From NCBI GenBank assembly GCA_021295965.1, contig JAGWBI010000002.1, forward strand, positions 80,110 through 144,109: a stretch of 64,000 nucleotides of DNA, given 5' to 3'. Positions 28,581 through 38,688 of this stretch are shown one piece after another; positions within the stretch are counted from its first letter, which is position 1; every line of letters starts with the position of its first letter. Position numbers and translations under genes: made by a program. Below the pieces are notes generated by a model. It saw nothing but the letters and a program-made list of their open reading frames with translations. It made no database searches and had not been told where the DNA came from. Origin of the DNA: Dehalococcoidia bacterium. Its GTDB lineage: Bacteria; Chloroflexota; Dehalococcoidia; Lucifugimonadales; UBA3495.

Positions 28581-30095
28581 TTACCGTACTTCCGCTGGCC
28601 GAATAACCGACGCCTGGCCCGCCGTAACTTCGTCAAAGATCTGCACGACCTCCGGCGACGGTGGTGGCGTGAGCCTGGTGACAGCGAACGCCAAGACGGA
28701 GGCGATGATGAACCCGGGCGTGGCGGGCTGTATGTCCCATACCCTCGAAGGGCCACCGTCCAACAGCGCCCAGAGCGACGCGGCCAAGGTTCCGCCCAGA
28801 ACTGATGCCGATGCGCCCCATACGTTGAACCTGCGCCAGTACAACGCCATTATCGTGACCGGTCCGAAGGCTGCTCCCATACCTCCCCATGCGTAACTGA
28901 CCAAATCGAAAATCGATTCAGGATACAGAATGGAAATGGCGGCGGAAATGGCGCCGATCAACAGCAGGAGAAGCCGGCCGAGCCAGACCCGGGCATTACC
29001 CGTCACCCGATAGGTGACGTTTTTTATGAAAGGCAAATCGTCCGCCGCCACCGCCGAAGCCAGCAACAGTTGAGAATCGGCGGTACTCATCACCGCCGCG
29101 ATTACCGCGGTTAACAGCAACCCAGTCACCACTGGATGGAAGAAAACCTCCGACATTACCAAAAATACGCGCTCAGGATCGGCTGCTGTATCCAGCATTC
29201 CGATTTCCGCCAACGCCGGTCGGGCAATCAGGCCGAGCATAACGGCAAGCGCAAACACTGAAATCAGCCAGGCAACTGAAATGCGCCGGCTCCGCGCCAC
29301 CTGGTCTTCCCGTTCCAGGGCCATGAATCTTTGCAGAATCCGCTGCGCTCCGAAAGCGCCAAAGGCCCATCCGGCCGCAGACGCAGCGGCGGCGAGGGTG
29401 ACCGCCGTACCGTCTCCGTTGTTAAACGGATTCAACCAGGTGGAAGAATAGTTCCCGATCTGCAGGAATGGGTTTTCCGTCCAACCGGCCAAAGCCACCA
29501 CCATGATCAGCAAACTAACCAGCATCAGCAACGCCTGAGTGACGTCGGTCCGTGAAACTGCCATAAAGCCGCCGATCGAAGTGTATGAGGCGATGGCGAT
29601 CAGAGTTACGATGACACCGGTGTTTGCCTCCATGCCGAACACTGTTTCCAGCAGTTTCGATCCTCCCACCAAACCCGAGCTTACGTAGAAGATCACGAAC
29701 ATGATGGTGATCAGCGCCGTACCGGTACGGAGTATGCCAGTGCGGTCGCCGAACCGTATTTCAAAAAACTCCGGCAGGGTGAGTGCGTTGCCGGTCGCGA
29801 CGGTATAGCGGCGCAATCTGCTGGCGACAAATGTCCAACTCATCCACACGCCGGCCACTATGGCGACCGGAACCCAGATTTCCACCGCCCCGTTGGTGAA
29901 GGCCAGCGCGGGCAAGGCCAACATCGTCCAGGCGCTCGTGGTGGAGGATCCGGCGCTGAGGGCTGCCGTCAAGCTGCTGAGGCGCCGCCCCCCGAGCACA
30001 TACTCCGACATGTTGCGCAGGCGGCGCATTCCCGCCACGGCAATCCCGATGAGCAGCGCGAAATACGCGCTGAAAACAAGTATGAGCCAAATCAT
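28581..30095 (-). CDS. Sodium:solute symporter family protein
   Basis: MIWLILVFSAYFALLIGIAVAGMRRLRNMSEYVLGGRRLSSLTAALSAGSSTTSAWTMLALPALAFTNG; multi-TM. Confidence 0.92.
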   Translation of the reverse strand: MIWLILVFSAYFALLIGIAVAGMRRLRNMSEYVLGGRRLSSLTAALSAGSSTTSAWTMLALPALAFTNGAVEIWVPVAIVAGVWMSWTFVASRLRRYTVATGNALTLPEFFEIRFGDRTGILRTGTALITIMFVIFYVSSGLVGGSKLLETVFGMEANTGVIVTLIAIASYTSIGGFMAVSRTDVTQALLMLVSLLIMVVALAGWTENPFLQIGNYSSTWLNPFNNGDGTAVTLAAAASAAGWAFGAFGAQRILQRFMALEREDQVARSRRISVAWLISVFALAVMLGLIARPALAEIGMLDTAADPERVFLVMSEVFFHPVVTGLLLTAVIAAVMSTADSQLLLASAVAADDLPFIKNVTYRVTGNARVWLGRLLLLLIGAISAAISILYPESIFDLVSYAWGGMGAAFGPVTIMALYWRRFNVWGASASVLGGTLAASLWALLDGGPSRVWDIQPATPGFIIASVLAFAVTRLTPPPSPEVVQIFDEVTAGQASVIRPAEVR

Positions 30096-30265
30096 GGCTG
30101 CCCTTTCTCCTGTATCGAGGCGCAAGCTGTTATCTTTTTGGCCGTGCCACCTCGCTCTTGCTCGCCGTCGTTGCGGCGAGAGGTGCGGCATACCTGCCCA
30201 AATGTTGGCCCTGCCTCAACGAGCCAACGGGGACCAGAAACTGTTATCGGGGATTTGGGACGAAC

Positions 30266-31090
30266 TTATGGCGAAGTCGATGGATCTGGAACGCCGCCCG
30301 TCGTCAGCAACGATGGGTCCACGAGTAGTATAAGCAACATTCCCCAACCCAGGAGGAAGCCCACCGCTACCAGGGCCAATTCCGGCACGCTGATTCTGAT
30401 CCATCCCAGGCGCATCCCCAAGCGGTGCCGCCAGAAACGGTTGAGGTTAGTTTGGGCTTGCCATATGATCCATGCCAGCAAGCTTGCCTGGCCGACGTTG
30501 ATGATCACATAGGTCGCCTGTTGGGGTAAGGTTACGGTCTGTTCGGCCGGTATCATCAACGATACCATCCCAAGCAGAACGACGCCGAAGTATATGAGCA
30601 CCGCCCGCAGTGGGTTGAGCGTCGTCGGCACGCCCCGTTGTTCCATCAACTCCTGGTAAACCCTGATGTGGGCGTGGAGCCGGAAGAACTGGTACACCGG
30701 TACCAACAGCGCCAAAGCGTGCATTACCGGATACGCGATTTCCCCCGTATGATCCCGGTATTGCCGCCAGGTGACGTACATCCAATAGAAGACGTACAGG
30801 CCAGAACTCAACAGGGTGAGGAGGATAACCCGAGCCGGTGGGATGTAGTAGGGGAGCGCGTCTTCCGCCTGTTGTGTATAAGTCGGTTCCGCAGCTGGGG
30901 TCTGACGAGGAAATTCGACGCCCTGATCTCCCGGACGAACGGGTTGCGTTGGCCTGGCAGCATCGCGAGCCCCTTCCGGGGTCGATTGGCCGGCTCGCAG
31001 CTCCGCGCCGCATATCCCGCAAAATCGGTGCTCCGACGCGTGCCTTGAACCGCAGCTCGGACAGGTCAAAGCTTCACCGGAAGTTGCCAT
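30266..31090 (-). CDS. Zinc-ribbon plus multi-TM (DUF4234-like) membrane protein
   Basis: N-terminal LTCPSCGSRHASEHRFCGICG zinc ribbon; VILLTLLSSGLYVFYWMYVTWRQYRDHTG. Confidence 0.75.
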   Translation of the reverse strand: MATSGEALTCPSCGSRHASEHRFCGICGAELRAGQSTPEGARDAARPTQPVRPGDQGVEFPRQTPAAEPTYTQQAEDALPYYIPPARVILLTLLSSGLYVFYWMYVTWRQYRDHTGEIAYPVMHALALLVPVYQFFRLHAHIRVYQELMEQRGVPTTLNPLRAVLIYFGVVLLGMVSLMIPAEQTVTLPQQATYVIINVGQASLLAWIIWQAQTNLNRFWRHRLGMRLGWIRISVPELALVAVGFLLGWGMLLILLVDPSLLTTGGVPDPSTSP

Positions 31091-31116
31091 GATCTGGAAA
31101 TCCGGGGGCCTCAATT

Positions 31117-31159
31117 ACACCGGGGGCGGACTCGTGCGATACAGGTCCGCCCCCCGTGT
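31117..31159 (-). terminator. Strong GC hairpin downstream of the FAH gene
   Basis: acaccgggggcggac/gtccgccccccgtgt arms around a 13-nt loop; no long T-run. Confidence 0.4.
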
Positions 31160-31180
31160 CCTTGCGGCGCTCCACCGCGA

Positions 31181-31966
31181 TCAGGCTTTTCCCCATACGA
31201 CGGGATTGCTCAGCGTGCCTATGCCGTTGACCGTGATGTCACACACGTCGCCGTCCTTCATGTTCTCGGTGGCGCCATCGGTTCCCATCCACAGCACGTC
31301 ACCGGGCACCAGCGTCAGATATTTGCTCATGTCGCTGATGTACTCCCGCACGCCGAATATCGCGGTGTTAAGGTCATATTCACCTACTACGCGCTCGTTG
31401 ACCTGGATGGTGACGTGGAGTTCGTCGGGATCCAATCCGGTGGCAATCCACGGGCCCATAGGTTTGAACGTGTCGGTGTTTTTGGCCCGCCACATGGTGC
31501 GGTCGTTCCGCTGCCAGTAACGTTCGCTGACGTCATTGCCGATGGTGTAGCCTAAGACGTAATCCAGCGCTTCATCCTGGCTCACATTTCGGCATTCCTT
31601 ACCGATCACCACCACCACTTCGCCTTCATACTGCAGTTCTTCGGTGGCGTCAGCCGGTACCATGATCGGGTCGCCTTGTCCTGTCAGCGCGTTCACTGCG
31701 CGGTAACCTACATCGGCCTTTTTGGGCAGGTTGGGTTCCTCCCCGCGCATTTGGGCAGCCCAGGTCACGTGCTCAGGGAAATTGATCCCGGCTGCGTAGA
31801 ATGTGGGCGGGATGACCGGAGGCAACAGCTTGACTGAGCTCAACGCATACTTGTTGCCCGATTCCTTCAACCCATCAAAAAGTCCCCCCTGGACCTCCAC
31901 AACCGTATCTCCTTCGACAATGCCGTGGACCTCGCGGTCCCCGGTGCGAAACCTGCAAATCAGCAT
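31181..31966 (-). CDS. Fumarylacetoacetate hydrolase family protein
   Basis: YAAGINFPEHVTWAAQM; PIMVPADATEELQYEGEVVVVIGKECRNVSQDEALDYVLGYTIGNDVSERYWQ. Confidence 0.93.
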   Translation of the reverse strand: MLICRFRTGDREVHGIVEGDTVVEVQGGLFDGLKESGNKYALSSVKLLPPVIPPTFYAAGINFPEHVTWAAQMRGEEPNLPKKADVGYRAVNALTGQGDPIMVPADATEELQYEGEVVVVIGKECRNVSQDEALDYVLGYTIGNDVSERYWQRNDRTMWRAKNTDTFKPMGPWIATGLDPDELHVTIQVNERVVGEYDLNTAIFGVREYISDMSKYLTLVPGDVLWMGTDGATENMKDGDVCDITVNGIGTLSNPVVWGKA

Positions 31967-32044
31967 GGCTCTCGCCTCCTGTGATCCAGTGCGTCGTGAT
32001 CGTTATTCCGGCCCAATTCTGGCACCAACGTTGCACCGGGTCAA

Positions 32045-32231
32045 GCGATGAATGTTCTAACGCGTACCCAGTTTGTCATTGCGAGTCCGCCTCCGGCGGA
32101 TGGCAATCTCGTCGGCATAGCAGGGGTTCTCCGCGAGCAACCGTAAATACCTCAACGAGATTGCCACAAATGCCTGGCGGCATTTTCGCGATGACAGATG
32201 GCGGAAAACGGGTACGCGTGCGATGAATGTT
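32045..32231. mobile_element. Second composite MITE-like element with flanking 12-bp direct repeats
   Basis: Direct repeats gcgatgaatgtt at 32045-32056 and 32220-32231; TIR acgcgtaccc (32060-32069)/gggtacgcgt (32210-32219); internal gtcattgcgag..tggcaatctcg / cgagattgcca..tcgcgatgac. Confidence 0.75.
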
Positions 32232-32411
32232 GGATGGACGCGGGCCTACGACCAACCCAGCGCGGGAGTGCGATAGCGATGGGTACAGCGGCGCCGTCAC
32301 CCCGGCAGAAAGGGGATATTCGATGTGGTAACATATTGACGGCCAGAGGGGTTGCCGGAAGACGCCCCAACGCTAGGTCAGCCAACCAATTACGGCAGGT
32401 GCCAACACAGC

Positions 32412-33170
32412 ATGCAACAGCCCGAAACGACATTGATTTATTGGGCGCCCAGCCGCGTGAGGTTCAATCTCACGCTGATTCTCGCCGCCGCCGTCATACT
32501 GTTCGGCCTCTATCAATTGTTCATGGACTCTCGAAGCAGCGACGATGCCCCAGCAGAGCCGTCGGCCCAGGTTGAGACGCAAGGCGAAGGCGAACCGCCG
32601 GCGGACAGCCGCGGGGGAGGCAGTGGCGCCTGGTTGCTCATACTGGTTGGTCTGGGCGTGGGCGCTTACTCGTGGCTTACGTCACCCAGGCAGTATCGCG
32701 TATATTCGGATGCGCTAATCATCATGATGGGTACCCCGCGACGGCGGACTATTCACTTCAGCGACATCCGCGAGGTCGCCAATGATCGCGGTTTCATGGG
32801 CGACCCCCTCCGGGTGTACACCGTCAACCGGAAACGTATCCCCCTCCAGGTTCGGGAGCCGGAAGAGATGCACCGCTACTTGGACGCGGCGCTTGCGGAC
32901 TTCCGGAGAGCGAACCCTCAATACGCCCCACCGCCAGAGCCAGAGTCGGACGAGCAACCGTCAACCGCTGACGTCGCGGATGTTCCCGCCAACGACACGG
33001 GCGGATCCGCTGGCACAATGAGCGACACCACCGCCGGCGAAACCGCCGCCAACGAGACCGCTGACGCTCCGGTGTCACCTCCCCCAGACCCGGCTCCGGA
33101 TCGCAGTCCCCGTTCCCGCCGTCGCAGCCTGCGGGACGACCAGCCAAGCGACGGGGAAGCGAACTCATAA
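32412..33170 (+). CDS. Membrane-anchored PH-like domain protein with disordered C-terminal tail
   Basis: Two hydrophobic segments, then QYRVYSDALIIMMGTPRRRTIHFSDIREVANDRGFMGDPLRVYTVNRKRIPLQVREPEEMHRYLDAAL, then acidic/Pro/Thr tail. Confidence 0.65.
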   Translation: MQQPETTLIYWAPSRVRFNLTLILAAAVILFGLYQLFMDSRSSDDAPAEPSAQVETQGEGEPPADSRGGGSGAWLLILVGLGVGAYSWLTSPRQYRVYSDALIIMMGTPRRRTIHFSDIREVANDRGFMGDPLRVYTVNRKRIPLQVREPEEMHRYLDAALADFRRANPQYAPPPEPESDEQPSTADVADVPANDTGGSAGTMSDTTAGETAANETADAPVSPPPDPAPDRSPRSRRRSLRDDQPSDGEANS

Positions 33171-33353
33171 GATCGCGGTCACTGCGTTCTCTGGCCCGGC
33201 CGGGCTATGGAAATACCTCCGGATAGTTCGCCCGGAGTGTTCGCGTCGTCGCCTCGTATCGGGGTATCGCGTATAATGGTCGGGGCGCCGGCTGATGCGG
33301 CTGCCAACTGCCGAGCCACCTAAAGCGAAACACTCACAGGGAGCGGATTACTC

Positions 33354-34544
33354 ATGCCCAGCAACGCTGAATATATCGCTATCGAGCAGAAATACTACGC
33401 ACAAACCGTACGGCGCCGGCCGGTGGTCATCGTGCGGGGCGAAGGCTCTCGAGTGTGGGACGCCGACGGCAAGGAGTATATTGACTTCGTGGCCGGTTGG
33501 GCCGTGGATAATCTGGGCCATTGCCCGCCGGTGGTGGTGGAAGCCATCACCCAACAGGCGGCGACGCTGATCCAGACTTCCAACCAGTTCTATACCCTGC
33601 CCCAACTCGACATCGCCGAGATGCTGATCGAAAACTCGTGCATGGATCGAGTGTTTTTCTGCAACAGCGGGGCGGAAGCTGTTGAAGGCGCGCTCAAGCT
33701 GGCCCGTCGTTACGGCAAGTTGCACAAGAACGGAGCCTACGAGGTCATCACTGCTTTCAATTCCTTCCACGGGCGCACCATGAACGCGGTGGCGGCAACC
33801 GGTCAACCTCACTATCACGAATTGTTCGAGCCCATCCCCGAAGGGTTCACCTACGTCGATTTCAATGACGTGGAAGCGGTGATGAACGCCACCACCGACA
33901 ACACTGTCGCGGTGATGGTGGAGCCGGTGCAGGGCGAGGGCGGCGTCAACATCCCGGATGAAGACTACTTCCAACGCCTGCGGGCATGGTGCGACCAGAA
34001 CAACATCCTGTTAATCCTGGACGAAGTGCAGACCGGTATGGGTCGGCTCGGCAGCCTGTTCGGACACCAGGAGTACGACGTGGAGCCGGACGTGATGATC
34101 CTGGCCAAGGGGCTCGGATACGGTGTGCCCATCGGCGCATTCCTGTCCAAGGAGAACGCCATGGCCCTCACTTACGGCGACCACGGCAGCACATTCGGCG
34201 GCAACGCGCTGACCACCGCCGCCGCCGCCGCTGGCACCCGCTATCTGCTGGACAACGACGTCCTGGGCAATGTGAAGCGCATGGAGGTCGTGCTGAATGA
34301 CCGGCTAAACGGGCTGAAGGCTCGCCACGGGTTCGTGGAAGAGATCCGCTGCAAAGGCCTGCTGGCCGCCGTGCAGTTCGACAGCGACATCATGCCCCAG
34401 GTGATGGACGCCGCGGAAGCCTCGGGTGTATTGCTCAACGGCGTGCGTCCCAACGCCGTGCGCATCATGCCGGCGCTCAACATCACCGAAGACGAAATTG
34501 ACGAGGGCGTGGGACGGCTGAGCGAGGCCCTGGGGAACGTGTAA
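33354..34544 (+). CDS. argD: Class III aminotransferase (acetylornithine/4-aminobutyrate type)
   Basis: RVWDADGKEYIDFVAGWAVDNLGHCPPVVVEAI; FFCNSGAEAVEGALKLAR; LILDEVQTGMGRLGSLFGHQEYDVEPDVMILAKGLG; next to argG. Confidence 0.82.
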   Translation: MPSNAEYIAIEQKYYAQTVRRRPVVIVRGEGSRVWDADGKEYIDFVAGWAVDNLGHCPPVVVEAITQQAATLIQTSNQFYTLPQLDIAEMLIENSCMDRVFFCNSGAEAVEGALKLARRYGKLHKNGAYEVITAFNSFHGRTMNAVAATGQPHYHELFEPIPEGFTYVDFNDVEAVMNATTDNTVAVMVEPVQGEGGVNIPDEDYFQRLRAWCDQNNILLILDEVQTGMGRLGSLFGHQEYDVEPDVMILAKGLGYGVPIGAFLSKENAMALTYGDHGSTFGGNALTTAAAAAGTRYLLDNDVLGNVKRMEVVLNDRLNGLKARHGFVEEIRCKGLLAAVQFDSDIMPQVMDAAEASGVLLNGVRPNAVRIMPALNITEDEIDEGVGRLSEALGNV

Positions 34545-34567
34545 AGCAGCGTCCAAATGAAGTAAAT

Positions 34568-34606
34568 AGCCGGCGGCGGGTTTATTGCCCACCGCCGGCT
34601 TTTTTC
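34568..34606 (+). terminator. Rho-independent terminator downstream of aminotransferase
   Basis: agccggcggcggg-tttattg-cccaccgccggct followed by tttttt. Confidence 0.85.
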
Positions 34607-34644
34607 TGCCAATTCACCGAAGTGAACCGGATAAGGCCTTTAGC

Positions 34645-35835
34645 TCAGTCTCCCTGCTGCCGCTGCTGCGTCCGCACCGGGAGGCCGTAGATGTCGATAA
34701 ATCCCTTGGCGGCAGTGTGATCGAACTCGTCGGCGCGGTCGTAGGTGGCCAGGCCGTAGTTGTACAACGGCCGGTCTGCGGTCCGGCCCACCACTACGCA
34801 TGATCCCTTATGGAGGCGGACGCGGATATTACCCGATACGTGGCGCTGCGTGCTGTCCACGTAGGCCTCCAGGTCGCGTCGGTGAGCGGTGTACCACAGA
34901 CCGTTATAGACCAACTCGGCATATTCCTGAGCGATGCGCTCCTTGAAACGGCTCTGCTCACGGGAGAGCGTCATGGTCTCCAGGGCGCGATGAGCCGAGT
35001 GCAACAACACGGCGGCAGGTGATTCGTACACTTCACGGCTCTTGATGCCCACCAACCGGTTCTCCACATGGTCAATGCGGCCGATACCGTGGGCTCCGGC
35101 CAGCGAGTTGAGATGGCTGATCATTGCGACGCCGGCCATAGCCTCGCCGTCAACGGCGGACGGGATCCCTTCTTCAAAACGGATTTCCACGTAGGCTGGC
35201 TCATCGGGCGCGGTGGCCGGACTGACGGTCCACTCGTAGGCGTCTTCCGGCGGTTCGACCCAGGGATCTTCCAACTCGCCGGCCTCGGCGCTGCGACCCC
35301 ATAGGTTCTCGTCAGTGCTGTACTTATTGTTGGACGGCGCGATGGGGAGGTTTCGCTCCCGAGCGTACAGCACCTCGTCCTCACGGTTCATGCCCCACTC
35401 TCGGATGGGCGCAATCAGTTCCACTCCGGGAGCCAGGGCGGACACGCCGACCTCAATGCGCACCTGGTCATTGCCCTTGCCGGTGCATCCGTGGGCCACG
35501 GCATCCGCCCCGTGCCGCTGCGCCACCTCGGCCAGGTAGCGCGCGATGAGTGGCCGCCCCAGGGCGGTGGCGAGAGGATATTGGCCTTCGTAGATGGCGC
35601 CGGCACGTAGCGCGGGCCATAGAAACTCCTGAACCAGAGTCTCCCGCCCGTCAACGGTCACAGCCTCTGAAGCCCCCACCGCATAAGCGCGCTGGCGGAT
35701 GGTTTCCAGGTCCACCATACCAAGGTCTATGGTGCAGGTAATGACGTCAGCATCGTAGTTTTCCTGGAGCCACGGCACGGCGACGGACGTATCCAAGCCG
35801 CCTGAGTAGGCGAGGACGATTTTCTTACTGGGCAT
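34645..35835 (-). CDS. argG: Argininosuccinate synthase
   Basis: MPSKKIVLAYSGGLDTSVAVPWLQENYDADVITCTIDLG; AHGCTGKGNDQVRIEVG; IAPIREWGMNREDEVLYARERNLPI; KYSTDENLWGRS. Confidence 0.97.
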   Translation of the reverse strand: MPSKKIVLAYSGGLDTSVAVPWLQENYDADVITCTIDLGMVDLETIRQRAYAVGASEAVTVDGRETLVQEFLWPALRAGAIYEGQYPLATALGRPLIARYLAEVAQRHGADAVAHGCTGKGNDQVRIEVGVSALAPGVELIAPIREWGMNREDEVLYARERNLPIAPSNNKYSTDENLWGRSAEAGELEDPWVEPPEDAYEWTVSPATAPDEPAYVEIRFEEGIPSAVDGEAMAGVAMISHLNSLAGAHGIGRIDHVENRLVGIKSREVYESPAAVLLHSAHRALETMTLSREQSRFKERIAQEYAELVYNGLWYTAHRRDLEAYVDSTQRHVSGNIRVRLHKGSCVVVGRTADRPLYNYGLATYDRADEFDHTAAKGFIDIYGLPVRTQQRQQGD

Positions 35836-35946
35836 CGGTGCGGGGCTTCTCCTTTTCTCGTAATCCCGAGCGTTCACCACCGTACGTCGTTGGTGACAAT
35901 CCGCAGGGCGTCGGCGGTGAATTTGAGGTGCTACTTTCCTATTCCT

Positions 35947-36642
35947 TTACTGCGCCGGCGCGGTGCGTAGTTGGTTCACGTAGTTCACCAGGGCAAAAAC
36001 GCCGGACGCTTGCTTCACTGAAAACTCCGAACCCATTAATCCGCCCAGCCGACTGAACACATCCAACCGGATGCGTCGGCCATTGTTGACGATGGAGCGA
36101 TCCCAATGGGCTTTCACGCCATCGATGGTGGACATGGGGACCCGGGCCGAATCGGACGCCACCGATTTCCCCAAATAAACGAAGTCGCGATCGGCCCACA
36201 TCATCCCTCGGCGACACTGGAAAGGCCCGACCAATTCGGGGGTTTCCAGGGACGTTTCCCCGAGTTCCGTGGTTTCTTCATCAGTATAGATGTGGTGCAG
36301 GTGCGCGGTTAGGTTGATCATGCCCGAATACTGGAGTACGCCGAAGCTGGCTCTTACCAGACCCACCGGACCCTGGACCATCAGCTTGGTCTCGGCGCGA
36401 GTGGGGTTTTCCTTGAAAAAATCCCAGTCCGCGATGATATCCGATACGTCGTTGAGCGGAAGGCGAAAGGACTGGCTGGTATCGATACCGGACTTGTGGA
36501 GGCATCCATCTTCGATCCATACCAATCCGTCCAGGCAGGGGATGGGGGTGAACCGTTGGGGCGGGCGCACCCTGCCGGCACGTTTTTCTCCCGCAACATC
36601 GCCGCCGGATTCGTGGCGACCGCGCCGGAAAATCCTCATCAT
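35947..36642 (-). CDS. Hypothetical protein with apparent internal duplication (PH/GRAM-like?)
   Basis: LVWIEDGCLHKSGIDTSQSFRLPLNDVSDIIADWD parallels MMWADRDFVYLGKSVASDSARVPMSTIDGVKAHWD. Confidence 0.6.
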   Translation of the reverse strand: MMRIFRRGRHESGGDVAGEKRAGRVRPPQRFTPIPCLDGLVWIEDGCLHKSGIDTSQSFRLPLNDVSDIIADWDFFKENPTRAETKLMVQGPVGLVRASFGVLQYSGMINLTAHLHHIYTDEETTELGETSLETPELVGPFQCRRGMMWADRDFVYLGKSVASDSARVPMSTIDGVKAHWDRSIVNNGRRIRLDVFSRLGGLMGSEFSVKQASGVFALVNYVNQLRTAPAQ

Positions 36643-36707
36643 GCCCCCTTCTACTGCTGGTTGGACGCTGTACTCGGCGATGCATATTTTATCAGCATAT
36701 TGCGGCC

Positions 36708-37364
36708 TTACCACCCGTTCCAGTGAACGACGTCATCTAGCGATTCCCGGTGAGCCGGCCGAAACCGGTCGCCGATCGTGTAGGCCATGGGGATGAGGCC
36801 GGCCTGCATCACCCGGCGGTAGGGAATGTCGAGTATCTGGGCGGCCTCTTGTTCGTGCATCAAGTGAATGCACGTAAAGACGGATCCGATTCCGCGAGCG
36901 CGGGCGGCCAGCATCAGGCTCCACGCTGCCGGCATAATTGTGCCCCACTGCGCGCTTTGAGCCAGGGATGATGCGTTGTCGGTCCGTCCGGCGATGCAGG
37001 GGACGACCATGACGGGTGCGCGGTGCAGGTTGTCGGACAGATACTGGGCCGAGTCCCCCACGCGCTGCTGTACGGCGGCGCGGATTGGGTCTTCGTATTC
37101 CAGGTTCGCCGCCGCGGTGGGTGATCTGGTGTATTGATCCCAGCCACGTCGATATAGGTCTGCCAAAGCTTGGCGTTTTTCCGCGTCGGTAACCACGACG
37201 AAATGCCAATTTTGGCGATTGCTTGCGGTGGGAGCCTGTTGCGCGATTGCCAGACACTCTCGGATTATTTCATCGGACACCGGCCGGTCAAAATCCAGCC
37301 GCTTGCGGACAGCGCGAGTGGTGGTGAGCAATTGGTCGGGCGAGAGGTTGTGAACTACCGGCAT
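36708..37364 (-). CDS. Nitroreductase family protein
   Basis: TTRAVRKRLDFDRPVSDEIIRECLAIAQQAPTASNRQNWHFVVVTDAEKRQAL; MPAAWSLMLAARARGIGSVFT. Confidence 0.9.
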   Translation of the reverse strand: MPVVHNLSPDQLLTTTRAVRKRLDFDRPVSDEIIRECLAIAQQAPTASNRQNWHFVVVTDAEKRQALADLYRRGWDQYTRSPTAAANLEYEDPIRAAVQQRVGDSAQYLSDNLHRAPVMVVPCIAGRTDNASSLAQSAQWGTIMPAAWSLMLAARARGIGSVFTCIHLMHEQEAAQILDIPYRRVMQAGLIPMAYTIGDRFRPAHRESLDDVVHWNGW

Positions 37365-37506
37365 GAACTCTGCCTCCTATCGATGGTGAAAATGGGCGGT
37401 TGCATATTGGCACCCCAACCGGCGGGTCGCAAGCCGTGGGGATATGGTAACCTTGCGGCGCGGCCACCGGCCGAGATGCACACGCTGTTTCGAGGGATGT
37501 CCAACC

Positions 37507-38673
37507 ATGACTATAGCCACCCGTATGAGCCGTTTGGGAACCGAATCCGCTTTCGAAGTGCTGGCGAAGGCACGCGCGTTGGAAGCGCAGGGCCGGGAAA
37601 TCGTTCACCTTGAGATTGGTGAGCCGGATTTTGAAACTCCGACCCATATCGTACAGGCCGGGATGAATGCCCTGCAGGACGGCTACACCCATTATGGCCC
37701 CACTCCCGGGCTGCCTGAGTTGCGCCAGGCTGTAGCCCGAAACAGTCGCGAGGTCCGGGGAATTGATACGGATTGGGAGCAGGTCGTGGTAACCCCGGGC
37801 GCAAAGCCGATCATGTTCTATGTGTTGTTGGCCATCGCCGAAGCCGGCGCAGAGGTGATCTACCCTAACCCCGGTTTCCCAATCTACGAGTCGATGATTG
37901 AGTTCAGCGGAGCCAAAGCCGTGCCGATGCAATTGCTCGAGGAGCGGGCATACCATCCCGACCTGACCCGCCTGCCGGAAATGGTCAACGAGCGGACCCG
38001 CCTGCTCATTGTCAATTCGCCGGAGAACCCCTGCGGGTCTGCCTTTACTTTGGAAGAACTCGAAACCATCGCTGACGTGGTGCGGAGTCACCCCAATATG
38101 TATGTCATGTCCGACGAAATCTACAAGGACATCCTGTACTCCGGCGAACATCACAGTATCGCCGCGCTGCCTGGGATGGCGGAACGCACCATCATCTTGG
38201 ACGGCTTTTCAAAGAGCTACGCCATGACCGGCTGGCGGTTGGGGTACGGGATCATGCCCGAAGAACTGGTGCCGCACATTTCACGTTTGGCTACCAACAG
38301 CGTGTCCTGCGCCGCGTCGTTCAGCCAGATTGCCGGCGTGGCCGCGTTGGATGGGCCGCAGGACGCCGTGCAGGAGATGGCGGCCGAGTTCGCCCGACGG
38401 CGCCGCCTCATCGCCGACGGATTGCAGTCCATTCCCGGCATCAACTGTCCCGAGCCGGAAGGCGCTTTCTATGCCTTCCCCAGCATTCAGGAAACTGGCC
38501 TGACCAGCGCCGAGTTTGAGGAACGGGCAATGCAGGAGGCCGGAGTGGCTTTGCTGTCGGGAGCGGCGTTCGGCGAGTTCGGTGAGGGCTACGTGCGGCT
38601 GTCCTACGCCAACAGCCAGGAGAACATCAGCAAGGCATTGGAAAGTCTGGACAAAATGGTTCGTGCGCTTTAG
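37507..38673 (+). CDS. Pyridoxal phosphate-dependent aminotransferase, class I/II
   Basis: IVHLEIGEPDFETPTHIVQAGMNALQDGYTHYGPTPGLPELRQAVA; VNSPENPCGSAFTLEEL; ILDGFSKSYAMTGWRLGY. Confidence 0.95.
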   Translation: MTIATRMSRLGTESAFEVLAKARALEAQGREIVHLEIGEPDFETPTHIVQAGMNALQDGYTHYGPTPGLPELRQAVARNSREVRGIDTDWEQVVVTPGAKPIMFYVLLAIAEAGAEVIYPNPGFPIYESMIEFSGAKAVPMQLLEERAYHPDLTRLPEMVNERTRLLIVNSPENPCGSAFTLEELETIADVVRSHPNMYVMSDEIYKDILYSGEHHSIAALPGMAERTIILDGFSKSYAMTGWRLGYGIMPEELVPHISRLATNSVSCAASFSQIAGVAALDGPQDAVQEMAAEFARRRRLIADGLQSIPGINCPEPEGAFYAFPSIQETGLTSAEFEERAMQEAGVALLSGAAFGEFGEGYVRLSYANSQENISKALESLDKMVRAL

Positions 38674-38688
38674 CCGAGAGGGAACGTT

